A stretch of 64,000 nucleotides of DNA from DATLGB01 sp037724045. Its GTDB lineage: Bacteria > Actinomycetota > Thermoleophilia > Solirubrobacterales > Solirubrobacteraceae. The stretch spans positions 1 to 64,000 of the forward strand of contig JBBJOW010000004.1 in NCBI GenBank assembly GCA_037724045.1, read 5' to 3'. The position numbers were made by a program, and so were the translations under genes. This document shows, piece by piece, positions 43,452 through 52,377 of this stretch (position 1 is its first letter; each line of letters starts with the position of its first letter). The notes under the pieces were generated by a model that saw only the letters and a list, made by a program, of their open reading frames with translations, searched no databases and was not told the DNA's origin.

Positions 43452-44311
43452 CCATGACCACGATCCCCGACGACGCCCGGGTTTACCTCGCGGCGGTCCG
43501 CTCGCGGCTGGACGATCTGCCGGCCGACGAGCGCGAGGACTTGCTCGCCGACGTCGAGTCCGCGGTCCTCGACAGCGCCGACGAGACCGATGCGCCGATC
43601 GCCGCGCGGCTGGGCTCACCCGAGCGCTTTGCGGACGAGCTGCGTACCGCCGCTGGACTGCCGCCACGCACCGACCCTCCGCCGTCGAGTCTGAGCCTGC
43701 GGAATCGTCTCGCTCCGTGGGCGGCTCGCCTCGAGGACGCGCGCGAGCTGCTGCCGTTGTGGTGGGTGGCGCGCGCGATCGTGGCGGTCGGCGCCGGCGC
43801 CCTCATCGCCGGCGACACCTACGACGACGGCTACCTCCCCGGTTCAATCTGGACCGCGGCAGCGGCCGTCGCTGTGTCCGTCGCGATCGGGCTCCGTCAC
43901 CTGCGGCGCACCCGGCTCACCGTGCTGGCCAACGTTGCGCTTGTGCTCGCCGCGCTTCCGGTCCTCACGTTCGTCGCCGACCGGGCGGCCGCGGACGACT
44001 ATGTCCCGTACGCTTCCTTCACGCCGAACGGCATCGCCTACGACGGCGCGCCCGTGCGCAACCTCTTCGCCTTCGATCGCGAGGGCCGGTTGCTCACCGA
44101 CGTCCGCCTCTACAACCAGGACGGCCTGCCGCTGGACATCGGCCGCGGCCAGCGTGATCCCGGTCGCCGCGTCGTGCGCACGCGCGGCGGCGCACCCGAG
44201 CTCAACGCCTTCCCCGTCCGCTACTTCGAGCCCGGTACGCGCCGCATCGCGCAGCCCCGCGCCGGCGTGCCGCGCGCGCCGCAGCCGCTCGCCGGCGACC
44301 CGATGCCGTGA
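43448..44311 (+). CDS. HAAS-domain membrane protein, partner of PadR
   Basis: 287 aa. An N-terminal HAAS-like helical domain (YLAAVRSRLDDLPADEREDL, GSPERFADELRTAAGLPP) is followed by about three membrane spans (WWVARAIVAVGAGALIAGDT and two between 43840 and 43980). An extracytoplasmic C-terminus carries FTPNGIAYDGAPVRNLFAF. HAAS proteins are typically encoded after PadR genes and are thought to relay membrane signals to it. The arrangement parallels the sigma/membrane-protein cassettes around it. Confidence 0.82.
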   Translation: MTMTTIPDDARVYLAAVRSRLDDLPADEREDLLADVESAVLDSADETDAPIAARLGSPERFADELRTAAGLPPRTDPPPSSLSLRNRLAPWAARLEDARELLPLWWVARAIVAVGAGALIAGDTYDDGYLPGSIWTAAAAVAVSVAIGLRHLRRTRLTVLANVALVLAALPVLTFVADRAAADDYVPYASFTPNGIAYDGAPVRNLFAFDREGRLLTDVRLYNQDGLPLDIGRGQRDPGRRVVRTRGGAPELNAFPVRYFEPGTRRIAQPRAGVPRAPQPLAGDPMP

Positions 44312-44627
44312 GTCATCTCACTCGACAACATGCTCCCCCGGCCGCTTCCAGCCCGTACTCCACCGTCGCCTTCCAGTACGACCGAAGTCTGAGACCACCA
44401 CGCGTGTACTGAGGAGGGCTCTCTCCGACTGGCCGGTTGGGGTGCTCGTTTCACTCGGACCGCAGCGGCGAACCAAGGACAAGATGTTTCCCCGCGTCGC
44501 ACCACCGACCGCTTCCGCTCCCGGATGGGCCTGCGTCCTTTTACAGGTTCGACTGGTGACCGTGGTCGTCTCGGCCATCAGGCGCCGAGATCAACGGATC
44601 ACGCCCCCCTTCCCAGGCTTGTAACGC
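44312..44627. other. Intergenic stretch with a 23-bp tandem duplication at its end
   Basis: No gene is supported here. At 44609-44654 two 23-bp units (21 of 23 bases identical) stand in tandem. The second is the minus-strand end of the DUF4232-like gene, and the first includes its stop codon. Confidence 0.55.
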
Positions 44628-45176
44628 TCACCTTCCCAGGCTCGTAATGCTCACCGAACGGCCGTGCAGACGGAAGTCGTGGCCGAATTTGTCGCGACGC
44701 AACCTGACGTGAAAGCGCTTCGACCTGCCTGGCAACTTGATGACTGCTCGTCGGTAGAGTCGAGACTTGCCCGTGGGGGAGTTGCCGAACGTGACCACGA
44801 ACCCCACGTGCTCACCCCGTCGAATGCGCTGGCTACGGATCGGGCCGATCACCCCGTAAGCTTCGCGGCGGTCGTGAACCGATCGCGTTGGAATGCGGCG
44901 GCCCTGCGCGACGAGAGTGAAGTCTGGGACGCCCTTCATCACGCAGGCGCGCTTCGTCCGACTGGAAACTGTGAAGCCCGCAAGGCGGATTCCGTTCGCT
45001 GGCGAGATGCCGCGGTACTTCACCGACAACTTCCCGCAGTTGTGCCGGCTCTTCGCCGTGTGTGCCTGGACCGGGCCGGATCCGCTCTGCAGCACAGCCG
45101 CGAAGCAGATGCCGAGCGCCAGCAACGGCCGAAGCACGGCAGCGCGCAACGGCGACGGCGGGCTCATTGCGTTCAT
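44628..45176 (-). CDS. Secreted DUF4232-like protein
   Basis: 182 aa with a signal peptide (VLRPLLALGICFAAVLQSGS). The mature start NCGKLSVKYRGISPANGIRL, then VSSRTKRACVMKGVPDFTLV, follows the DUF4232 scheme (Cys, Asn-rich strand, second Cys before G-x-P). The C-terminus is strongly basic. An ATG at 45194 is an alternative start. Function unknown. Confidence 0.65.
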   Translation of the reverse strand: MNAMSPPSPLRAAVLRPLLALGICFAAVLQSGSGPVQAHTAKSRHNCGKLSVKYRGISPANGIRLAGFTVSSRTKRACVMKGVPDFTLVAQGRRIPTRSVHDRREAYGVIGPIRSQRIRRGEHVGFVVTFGNSPTGKSRLYRRAVIKLPGRSKRFHVRLRRDKFGHDFRLHGRSVSITSLGR

Positions 45177-45194
45177 GGTCTCGCGTCCCGTCAC

Positions 45195-45545
45195 CCTTGG
45201 CCGAACGGGCTGACATTCGCCATGGTGGTGAGCGGCGGGAGGCTGGCCAGAGAGTCAAGCCTGCGACCGGAAACCGGAAGGCACGTGGAGTGCTCGTTGC
45301 GCGAGCTTTTCAAGATCAGGTCCGCGCCGGCTGACCCGACGAATGTGAGCGGTCCGCCGGCCAGCGGCCCGGATTCTGTAGCAGCCGGACGACGGCGTGC
45401 TGCGTGGCGATGGGCCATGCCGTCATTGTCGCAGCGCGTCACGGGATGTCCACTACCAGCCGCGGAAGTCGAGGGCGGTGCCCGGTCGCACTCGGGTCAT
45501 CGCTGCCGCGCACGCAGCCTGCTTGCACGCCGAGAGGACCTCGGA
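45195..45545. other. Intergenic stretch, weak minus-strand frame
   Basis: A minus-strand frame at 45191-45442 (ending PPLTTMANVSPFGQG) has no recognisable domain and no good start. I see no supported gene. Confidence 0.3.
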
Positions 45546-46170
45546 TCAGAGCGCGCGTCCCTGCGGAGCTCCATCCTCGGTCCAGTACACGAATCCGGGT
45601 ATGAGCGCGACGGACTCGGGGTCGATCTGGGGTGACGTATCGAGCACTTCGAGCTCATCCCGGTTATCGGGGTAGGCGATGTTGACCGCCCAGGCGCGAG
45701 TGGGATCCTCGGCGTCGCGGGCGGCCCATGCCACCGTCCCGTTCGCAATGAGGCGCAACGGAGAAACCGTAGGCGCGGTGCCTTCCTCGAATTGGCCTTC
45801 GAAGGCCGTGGCGTCGATAACCCGTCGCCCCGAACGGGCGTTCAAGACGATTACGGACGTGAAGAGCGCGCGGTCGCTCGTGAAGTTCGGGTCGGTGAAG
45901 CGATACGCGACAAACCGGCCCGCGATCGCGTCAACCTGTTTGATGCCCGGGATCACGGACAGGGCGGGTTGTCCGTCCGCTCGGGATGAAACAGGCCCGA
46001 TAGCCCCGGCGCTTGGCGTCGGTCCTGTACACGTGCACCCGTTCGGTTCGGAGCACCGTTTCCGAGCCGACGGCCTTGCATCGCTCGGCTGCTGCCGCGC
46101 TCGGCAGCGCTCCGGACGGCATCAGGCTCGCAGCGGCCACCGTCACTAGGAGAAGCGTCAGTCGATGCAC
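45546..46170 (-). pseudogene. Frameshifted secreted protein gene
   Basis: The GTG at 46170 opens a signal peptide (HRLTLLLVTVAAASLMPSGA) and VHVYRTDAKRRGYRACFIPS. After GRTTR the frame must shift by one base to continue as SVIPGIKQVDAIAGRFVAYR, then LNARSGRRVIDATAF. The second frame runs to a stop at 45546. Joined, it is a plausible exported protein of about 205 aa of unknown function. Confidence 0.6.
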
Positions 46171-46468
46171 TGCGCTCGCGCCTGTTCGTCTCGTTCGGTC
46201 TTGTAGACGCAGTAGACCTCGGTCGTCCCCGGATCGGTCTTCTCTCGCACCAGGCCGGTGCATCGCTGCCATACCGGAAAGATGATTGCAGGCGGCTGCC
46301 GCAACGGCACGAGCGAGACGGAAACGGACGTGATCGCAACGGGCCGAGCGCGAGCGCTGGAACCGAACTGCCCTTGCGGCTGCCGCTCCTGTCTCCAAGC
46401 GACACAGCATGTCCGTTCACCTACGGCTCCCCTAGCTGAAGCGGTAGTGGCTTCGACATGATGAGACC

Positions 46469-46906
46469 GTGCGCTGGATCCTCGCCGCGACCGCAACCTG
46501 TTCGCTGGCAGCGCCGCTGGTGCCGTCCGCGCCGGCTCAGGCGCAAGACTCGGTGATCATCACGGACCCGTTCATGGTCGAGACACGACCTGGGCCGTGG
46601 GAGCGCCCGCAGCGCGCGAGCGGCTTCAAGCCCACGAGGGTGAGACCAGATACCCGCGCGGTCCGAATCCAGCTACGGACGCTTGGTTGCCGCAGGGTCA
46701 ACCGGGTCAGGGTCGTGCGGAACCGCCGCGCCATCGTGATCACGGTGATCTACGACTCCCTCATCCCCACCGCGCCGTACTACGTGCCATGTCCGCCACC
46801 AGGAAGCGCGATCCGCAAGGTCTCGCTGAAGGGCAAGCTCGGGCACCGATCAATCAAGGACGGGTCGCGCAAACCGCCGAAGGTCCGTTACCCCGCACCA
46901 CGCTGA
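46469..46906 (+). CDS. Secreted basic protein of unknown function
   Basis: 145 aa from GTG. Signal peptide MRWILAATATCSLAAPLVPS with cleavage near AQAQ. The mature part is Arg/Pro-rich with AVRIQLRTLGCRRVNRVRVV and a second Cys in YYVPCPPPGS. It may form one disulfide. No family recognised. Confidence 0.55.
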   Translation: MRWILAATATCSLAAPLVPSAPAQAQDSVIITDPFMVETRPGPWERPQRASGFKPTRVRPDTRAVRIQLRTLGCRRVNRVRVVRNRRAIVITVIYDSLIPTAPYYVPCPPPGSAIRKVSLKGKLGHRSIKDGSRKPPKVRYPAPR

Positions 46907-47106
46907 GTGGCATCCCCTTCAGCCTGCGCTTCTGCAAGCCTCAAAGCGGCAGTCGGACCGAACTCAGGGGGTCACGCCAGCGGGTCAAGACCGTCGTCGT
47001 CGAGCTGGACTACCCGGAGCTGGCGTCGAGCGCGAGCCTCTCCCAGGGCTTCGTCTACGTGTCCCGCTTCGCAGACGGGTACCGCATCTGGCACCGCGCG
47101 CACTGA
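46903..47106 (+). pseudogene. Fragment of an exported-protein gene
   Basis: In a frame different from the preceding gene the bases read SGIPFSLRFCKPQSGSRTEL, then VKTVVVELDYPELASSASLS and RFADGYRIWHRAH to a stop. The composition looks like a real beta-rich protein end, but there is no start or signal. Probably the tail of a deleted gene. Confidence 0.35.
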
Positions 47107-47115
47107 CCGGGCTGG

Positions 47116-48150
47116 CTACTTCGCGCGGATCGGCGCGCCTGGCGTGCCGCCGCACTCGAGCTTGGGTGCCTCCGCGCGCTTGCGCGAGGCGCCGCGGATG
47201 CAGCCCTGCGCGTCGCGGCGCCTCGGGAGGAGGAACTCGCGCAGGTCGTCGAGGTTCTCCCGCGTTGGCGGCAGCCACTCGATCAGCCTCACGATCTGCT
47301 CGGACTCGGACTCGATGACTCTGCCGCCGGGAAGCATGGTGTCACCCGGTCCGTCGTCGACCAGCCGGCTCCCAAGCGGGTCCCCGGTCTCGCGGTCGAT
47401 GTAGTACGCCGTCGTCGGCCCGGGATTCTCGAAGAGGAGCTTGCCCTCCGTGTCCCGGCCCTTCACGATCTGCGTGTGCAGGTAGCGACGCGCCGGCCGG
47501 CCGGCGAACGTCACGTCGCCGTCCGGGTCGAGGTCCCCCTGCTCGTACCGGCGTCGGAACTCCTCGATGAAGCCGCGCTGCTCCTCGCGGATCACCCTGG
47601 CCGAGTCGCCGTTGTCCGAGGCGCGGACGATTCGATAGCTGCCGTCAGCCGAGACCTGTCGCATTACGCCGTTGGCGACAACGTGATCAAGCGCCTGCCC
47701 GCGACCCGCCGTGCCGGGTCCGCCGTAGCGGTTGAGCGTGTGCGACTCCGTGCCTCGGTGCCACTGCTCCACACGTCCGATCGTCTCGACCGTCACCTCG
47801 CCGGTCTCAACGAATTCGCGCGTACTTACGAAGGTGACAACCGTGTGGAGGATCTTGCCGGGGCGTGGGTTCGTCTGCGCGTATGCGCGCGAGGCCAGCG
47901 CGAGATCACCAAGCTCGCGGACAGGCTCTACCCGTTCGTCGTTAGTGAGCAGCGCTGCCAACCCGCCGGCCAGCGCCACGGCGGCGGCGGCGACCAGCGG
48001 CACGAACCGCAGGGGTGACCGTGCCGCGCGCGGCCGCGCGGGCGACCGCTTGTCGTCGACGATCCGGGCAAGCAGCTCCTCGTTGCAATCGGGGTCGTGG
48101 CCAGCCGCAGGGTCCGCGCTAGCGAAACGCCGCATCGTCGAGTCGCTCAT
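47116..48150 (-). CDS. CU044_5270-like membrane protein coupled to ECF sigma (cassette 4)
   Basis: 344 aa. Cytoplasmic N-terminus CNEELLARIVDDKRSPARPR, one span (FVPLVAAAAVALAGGLAALL), then LASRAYAQTNPRPGKILHTV and GRPARRYLHTQI, and a YYIDRETGDPLGSRLV strand. This matches the CU044_5270-type proteins that follow ECF sigma genes in actinobacteria. Start and sigma stop overlap (ATGA). Probable membrane partner of the cassette-4 sigma. Confidence 0.8.
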   Translation of the reverse strand: MSDSTMRRFASADPAAGHDPDCNEELLARIVDDKRSPARPRAARSPLRFVPLVAAAAVALAGGLAALLTNDERVEPVRELGDLALASRAYAQTNPRPGKILHTVVTFVSTREFVETGEVTVETIGRVEQWHRGTESHTLNRYGGPGTAGRGQALDHVVANGVMRQVSADGSYRIVRASDNGDSARVIREEQRGFIEEFRRRYEQGDLDPDGDVTFAGRPARRYLHTQIVKGRDTEGKLLFENPGPTTAYYIDRETGDPLGSRLVDDGPGDTMLPGGRVIESESEQIVRLIEWLPPTRENLDDLREFLLPRRRDAQGCIRGASRKRAEAPKLECGGTPGAPIRAK

Positions 48151-48695
48151 AGGTTGCTTTCCTCGGTGGGCGTTGGGATGGGATGCGCTACGCGGGAAGG
48201 TTGATCGGCGGAGAGCGCTGCCGCGAGCCGGCGACGGGCGCGCGAAAGGCGCATCGCGAACGCGACACGGGAGGTTCCGCACACGCGGGCCGCTTGGCGC
48301 TGGTCGAGGCCCTCCCACCCAACTAGTCGCAGTGCTTCACGGTCGTGCTCGGATAGGGAGTTGAATGCGCGCCGGATGAGGTCGCGCTCACCAAGCGCAT
48401 CAGCGGGATCACGCGCGCTCAGCCACCCAACGGCTGCGATATTCGCTTGCTTGTCGACGCCGCTTCCAACGGAACGGCGCTTCGCGGCGATGACATTGCG
48501 CGCCACCACGTAGAGCCACGGCAGAGCATCCCTGGGGACCGCATCAAGTCGCCGCCAGGCCGTCGCGAATGTCTCCGCGACCACCTCCTCGACGCTGTCG
48601 CGGTCGATACGCCTATGGGCAAAGCGGACGATCGCGCCGTAATGCGCCCTGTAGAGCGCCTCGAAGCGCTGCGCGTCAGGATCCGCTGCGCCCAC
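48147..48695 (-). CDS. ECF RNA polymerase sigma factor (cassette 4)
   Basis: 182 aa from GTG. Region 2: FEALYRAHYGAIVRFAHRRI, SVEEVVAETFATAWRRLDAV and WLYVVARNVIAAKRRS. Region 4: LSEHDREALRLVGWEGLDQR and VCGTSRVAFAMRLSRARRRL. The recognition helix differs from the RQRVSRGL group. It precedes, and overlaps by 4 bp, the CU044_5270-like gene. Confidence 0.93.
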   Translation of the reverse strand: MGAADPDAQRFEALYRAHYGAIVRFAHRRIDRDSVEEVVAETFATAWRRLDAVPRDALPWLYVVARNVIAAKRRSVGSGVDKQANIAAVGWLSARDPADALGERDLIRRAFNSLSEHDREALRLVGWEGLDQRQAARVCGTSRVAFAMRLSRARRRLAAALSADQPSRVAHPIPTPTEESNL

Positions 48696-48701
48696 ACGAC
48701 G

Positions 48702-48730
48702 ACTATGTCGCGAGGGCCGGAGATGTAACG
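48702..48730 (-). promoter_or_regulatory. CGTTACA-type promoter of sigma cassette 4
   Basis: On the minus strand CGTTACA (48730-48724) begins 35 nt before the GTG start. CATAGT (48707-48702) follows with a 17-nt spacer. It is a variant of the TGTCACA box of cassettes 2, 3 and 5. Confidence 0.45.
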
Positions 48731-49056
48731 CCCGATGGTTGGCTTCATCTCCTGCATGCCGTTGAAAGCAAGACGCTCCGTTGACGGCGACGACCCGCGG
48801 GCTCCGGATCTATGCCGAACAGGTCACGCGAATCGCCGGGTTGCTCGACTCGACCTGTCTCCATCATTTGGCCTGTACCGCTGAAGCCATGTTCGGTTCC
48901 GGGAAGTGCGTCCTCGTGTGACCGGCGGCCCGGCGCAGGCCGGACGGCCGCCGTTGTAAGTGCCGGATTGACGGCCGCCGTCGTGTGGGTTGCCATCGGC
49001 ACCGCATAAACGGACAATCCGTGTCCACAGCCCTGGACCGAATTCGAGAACCTCAC
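48731..49056. other. Divergent intergenic region between sigma cassettes 4 and 5
   Basis: No gene is supported. A direct repeat GACGGCCGCCGT occurs twice between 48942 and 48981. Promoters for both divergent sigma genes sit at its two ends. Confidence 0.45.
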
Positions 49057-49085
49057 TGTCACAGAACACCATCGACACGCGACTA
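49057..49085 (+). promoter_or_regulatory. TGTCACA-type promoter of sigma cassette 5
   Basis: TGTCACA at 49057-49063 begins exactly 35 nt before the GTG start at 49092. CGACTA (49080-49085) follows after 17 nt. This is the same geometry as cassette 2. Confidence 0.5.
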
Positions 49086-49091
49086 CTAGAC

Positions 49092-49649
49092 GTGAGGCCG
49101 CTGGATCAGGCAACCGACGAGGAGCTGTTTCGACTCGGGGCCGAAAACGAGGAGGCGTTCGTAGCGCTCTACCGGCGTCACGCCCGTCCGCTGCTTGCGT
49201 ACTACGCCCGACGTACGTCCGATCCTGAACTCGCCGCTGACGCGTGCGCCGAGGCCTTCGCAGTGCTAGCTCATCATGTACTTGCCGGCAAGAAACCGCC
49301 GAGATCCGTTTCGGGTTGGTTGTACGGCACTGCTCGACACAAGGTCGCTGACGCGCAACGGCACGGATACGCCGAGGCGCGTGCGCGCGCCCGACTCGGT
49401 ATCCCCCGGCTGGAGCTGACGGACGTCGGTATCGAGGCGGTGCACCGGGCGGCGACGGAGACTCTCGTCACCGCCGCCCTGAATGATCTCCCGAAGGCCC
49501 AACGGGATGCCATCGAAGCGCGAGTCGTGCGCGACGCGCCTTACGAAACGATCGCGCGAACGCAGGATGTCAGCCCCACGACCGCACGCCAACGTGTGGC
49601 TCGCGGCTTAGCGAAGCTTCGGACAACTGTCGAAAGGCCGACTGAATGA
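49092..49649 (+). CDS. ECF RNA polymerase sigma factor (cassette 5)
   Basis: 185 aa. Region 2: NEEAFVALYRRHARPLLAYY, ADACAEAFAVLAHHVLAG and WLYGTARHKVADAQRHG. Region 4: LPKAQRDAIEARVVRDAPYE and VSPTTARQRVARGLAKLRTT. The GTG start (VRPLDQATDEE) is preferred over upstream in-frame starts because it fits the promoter and resembles cassette 2. It overlaps the next gene by 4 bp. Confidence 0.92.
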   Translation: MRPLDQATDEELFRLGAENEEAFVALYRRHARPLLAYYARRTSDPELAADACAEAFAVLAHHVLAGKKPPRSVSGWLYGTARHKVADAQRHGYAEARARARLGIPRLELTDVGIEAVHRAATETLVTAALNDLPKAQRDAIEARVVRDAPYETIARTQDVSPTTARQRVARGLAKLRTTVERPTE

Positions 49650-50404
49650 GAACCGACGACCCAATAGCTGACCTCGAACGCGAGCTGGTGGCTGGATATC
49701 GGCGAGAGCGAGCGCGCGCTCATCTGGCACCGTGGCGGCGCATACGCGTTGGGGGGCCGGCGCTTAGATTCGGCGCGCTCGGCGTGGTGATGGCCTGCAT
49801 CCTCGGGACGGTCGGACTCATCTATCAAGGCGAGCCTGAAGAACGCTCGCTTCAAGCTGCCGACCTCGGTGATGCCGTCCCCTCCGCGGTAGATCCAGGC
49901 GCACCCGGGCCGAACGCTGAGCCTTACGCCGAGCCAGTTCGTTTCCGTAGCCTTCCTCCAGGTTGGACGCAGAGCGATAGCGGTAGCCAGAGGATTACTG
50001 CCCACCCGGGCGCCAAGACTTGGACGCTCGTGACTAGCTGGCCATACGTGGAGAACCCCCGAGGTGCTGCTCACGTCCTGCCAGAGAACGAATTCTTCAT
50101 GCAAATCAGTCTGCTCCGAAGCCAGTTTCAGGACACGGCCAAGGGCGACCTGTGCAAGGGGGTAGCTCCCTCGGGTCAATACCCGAATTTGAACCTTCAG
50201 GAGGTGTCGTTCAACGAGGCCGACAGAGTCGATCCAGGCTTTACCGGATTGCCCGAGTATCGAGTTCAGGGCTCGTTCGAAACCGAGTACTACATCGAGA
50301 TCCGGCTTGTGGTCAGAGAATTGCCGGCCAGCGAGGACTCGCTAGCGGCGGCAGAGAGGGCCCTCGCCGGTCTGGAGCTTCCAGACTGGCCAGATCGGTG
50401 CTGA
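49646..50404 (+). CDS. Single-span protein coupled to ECF sigma (cassette 5)
   Basis: 252 aa. Cytoplasmic N-terminus IADLERELVAGYRRERARAH, a span (LRFGALGVVMACILGTVGLI), and an exported domain with VRFRSLPPGWTQSDSGSQRI (a 'lsy.iP.gW'-like opening as in the 35916 protein), AKTWTLVTSWPY and a C-terminal Cys. Coupled to the sigma (ATGA). Candidate sensor or regulator; no family assigned. Confidence 0.75.
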   Translation: MRTDDPIADLERELVAGYRRERARAHLAPWRRIRVGGPALRFGALGVVMACILGTVGLIYQGEPEERSLQAADLGDAVPSAVDPGAPGPNAEPYAEPVRFRSLPPGWTQSDSGSQRITAHPGAKTWTLVTSWPYVENPRGAAHVLPENEFFMQISLLRSQFQDTAKGDLCKGVAPSGQYPNLNLQEVSFNEADRVDPGFTGLPEYRVQGSFETEYYIEIRLVVRELPASEDSLAAAERALAGLELPDWPDRC

Positions 50405-51178
50405 GCGTCTGCGGCTCAATAGCGTCTCGGAGTACGTGTTTGATGGTTTCTGTTGCTCCCTTCGCGATTGCCCGACTCGAGCGATCAACGCACGCAACGT
50501 ACCGACCAAGATGCAGGGACTCGTGATCAACAGACGACGACGAGATGTCGAGGTTGGCGAGCATCGCTTGCTCGCGCTCGCGCCGTTCGGCTTGGAAGCG
50601 CTCGAGGGCCTCTTGCTGTTCCTGCTCAGTCCGCGTGTCGTCCTCAAAAGGGGCGTAGAAAACGCCGGTGCTGACCTCGTAGCCGCAACGCACGCAGACG
50701 ACCACGCCGTTGTTCTTCAGAGGTCCGTTGTTGGAGCTGGAAAGCCCGCGTGAGCCTTCGAGCGCGACGATGTACTCCCATGCGTCTCCTGCGCAGGCGG
50801 GGCAGCGCTCCGTTGCGTCATGGACCGGCTCGCGCAGCCACTCCGATGGCAACTGCGGTCGCACGATCGCGCCGTCATCGCCGATGAAGCACACGGGCAG
50901 CCGATGGCGCTCGACCGCGGTCACGTAGAGCCAGGCCCGAGAGCCAGCCCCGGCCTCGGTGAACGTGCCGTCGAATAGCACCACCGTTGCGCGCGTCGCA
51001 CCACGCGGAAGCCGGCCTCCGTGCGCCAGCGGCCGTCGCTCAACCCCTGCATCGCACGCGCCCGGCCCGGATCACCGGCTAGCCCGTGCCGGGCCCGGAC
51101 TCGACATCCCCGAGCCAGTAACCGTCGCTGCCACGGAAGACCGCAGCCCCCTCGCACGTCACCAGCGTCTCAGTCATT
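50405..51178 (-). pseudogene. Frameshifted zinc-ribbon protein gene
   Basis: The ATG at 51178 opens MTETLVTCEGAAVFRGSDGY. A stop after about 32 codons and two frame changes lead through GLSDGRWRTEAGFRVV to VVLFDGTFTEAGAGSRAWLY. The intact 3' part holds two zinc-ribbon pairs, CPACAGDAWEY and CVRCGYEVSTG, and a long Glu/Arg helix. The open frame runs on to 50313, antisense to the cassette-5 partner gene, so the original C-terminus is probably lost. Function unknown. Confidence 0.55.
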
Positions 51179-51282
51179 CAACGTATTATGGGTGGGTGGT
51201 GTCTTCGCGGTTGCGCTCGCGCACCATGACCCAGGTTGCCGCCCCAAGTGTCGATGCTAAGCCGCTCGCCCCGAGTGCAGGC

Positions 51283-52377
51283 TCAGAATTTCGTGTTTGT
51301 GCTTTGGCGTTTGCCGCTGGGATCGATCCAGGTGACGCGCTCGGGGAGCACGTCGAACTTCGCCGAAAGGACGTTGTTTCGCAGGGAGAGGACGACGACG
51401 CGTCCGTCCTTCATATGCGCACGGATGTCGCTCGTGCCGTCGGGCATGAAGCCTTGTACGAGCCCTCCGGCGGTGTAGCTGATTCCGCTTTCGACAAAGA
51501 ACCTTTCACTGATCTCGCCGCAGCCACCTCCGCCGCCTCCGCGGCGATTGAGGTACGTGAAGCATTGCTGACCGGGTGCGATGGTGACCCAGACACGACG
51601 CTGTACGTTCTCCAGAACCAGGTGCGTCTCGCCCGAGACATCTCCGAAGAAAGTGCTGAGCTCGGGCGGCGTCTCGACGATGTTGCTGCGGTCGCGCAGG
51701 GCGGCGAACGCCTCAACGGCCCGCTGCATCTCCGCGCGCGCCGGAGCCATCGCTCGCTCGAGGTTCATCTCCAACCACCGCTCGTCCAGCGGGCCCGGTC
51801 GCTGAGCGGCGACCGTCCCGTCCGGCGCGACGAGCGCGATCGCGGGAAACGTCCGATATCCCCATCGGCGGGCGAAAAGCCCCTCAGGATCGATGCCAAC
51901 CTCGTCGCGGAGGCTCTCCGGAAACGGCATGCGCCGTGCCGCAGCCGCGTTGTCCCGGCTGACGATGTACTCGACGCCACCTCCCTCGGCGGCGAGCGTC
52001 GCGTCAGCTTCCCCGAGCGCCGGCAGGTCATCGACGCACGGCCTGCACCAGGACGCGCCGAACACCACGAGCGTCGCACCGCCGCCCTGATAGGTCGGCG
52101 GGCGGTCGAAGTACTTCCCGAAGAGCGGCTTCATCGGCGGAGCGGGCGCAGGCTCGCCGACGAGCCCCGCCGCCGGGACGGCAGTCGGCGGTGCGGGCGC
52201 CTCGCCGCCGGAGGGCACGAGCGCGACCGCGCCGGCGACGGTGGCAGCGACCGCGAGCGGCGGCGCCACGACGCGAGCCGCGCGCCGAGCGACGCGACGG
52301 CGTCGCTGACCCGGCGTGTAGTAGCGCTCGGCCGCCTCGACCAATCGCGCTCCGTACTCCACGATGCCGTTGCTCAC
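51283..52377 (-). CDS. Membrane-anchored thioredoxin-like protein coupled to ECF sigma (cassette 6)
   Basis: 364 aa. Cytoplasmic helix VEYGARLVEAAERYYTPGQR, a basic stretch, a span (APPLAVAATVAGAVALVPSG), and a TlpA/AhpC-like thioredoxin domain with WCRPC in LVVFGASWCRPCVDDLPALG and a cis-Pro in YRTFPAIALVAPDG. The last 120 residues carry QQCFTYLNRRGGGGGGC and GLVQGFMPDGTSDIRAHMKD, the two-cysteine/VPDGV domain of the cassette-2 and -3 partners. An extracytoplasmic redox sensor or thiol oxidoreductase tied to its own sigma factor is the likely role. Confidence 0.85.
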   Translation of the reverse strand: MSNGIVEYGARLVEAAERYYTPGQRRRRVARRAARVVAPPLAVAATVAGAVALVPSGGEAPAPPTAVPAAGLVGEPAPAPPMKPLFGKYFDRPPTYQGGGATLVVFGASWCRPCVDDLPALGEADATLAAEGGGVEYIVSRDNAAAARRMPFPESLRDEVGIDPEGLFARRWGYRTFPAIALVAPDGTVAAQRPGPLDERWLEMNLERAMAPARAEMQRAVEAFAALRDRSNIVETPPELSTFFGDVSGETHLVLENVQRRVWVTIAPGQQCFTYLNRRGGGGGGCGEISERFFVESGISYTAGGLVQGFMPDGTSDIRAHMKDGRVVVLSLRNNVLSAKFDVLPERVTWIDPSGKRQSTNTKF

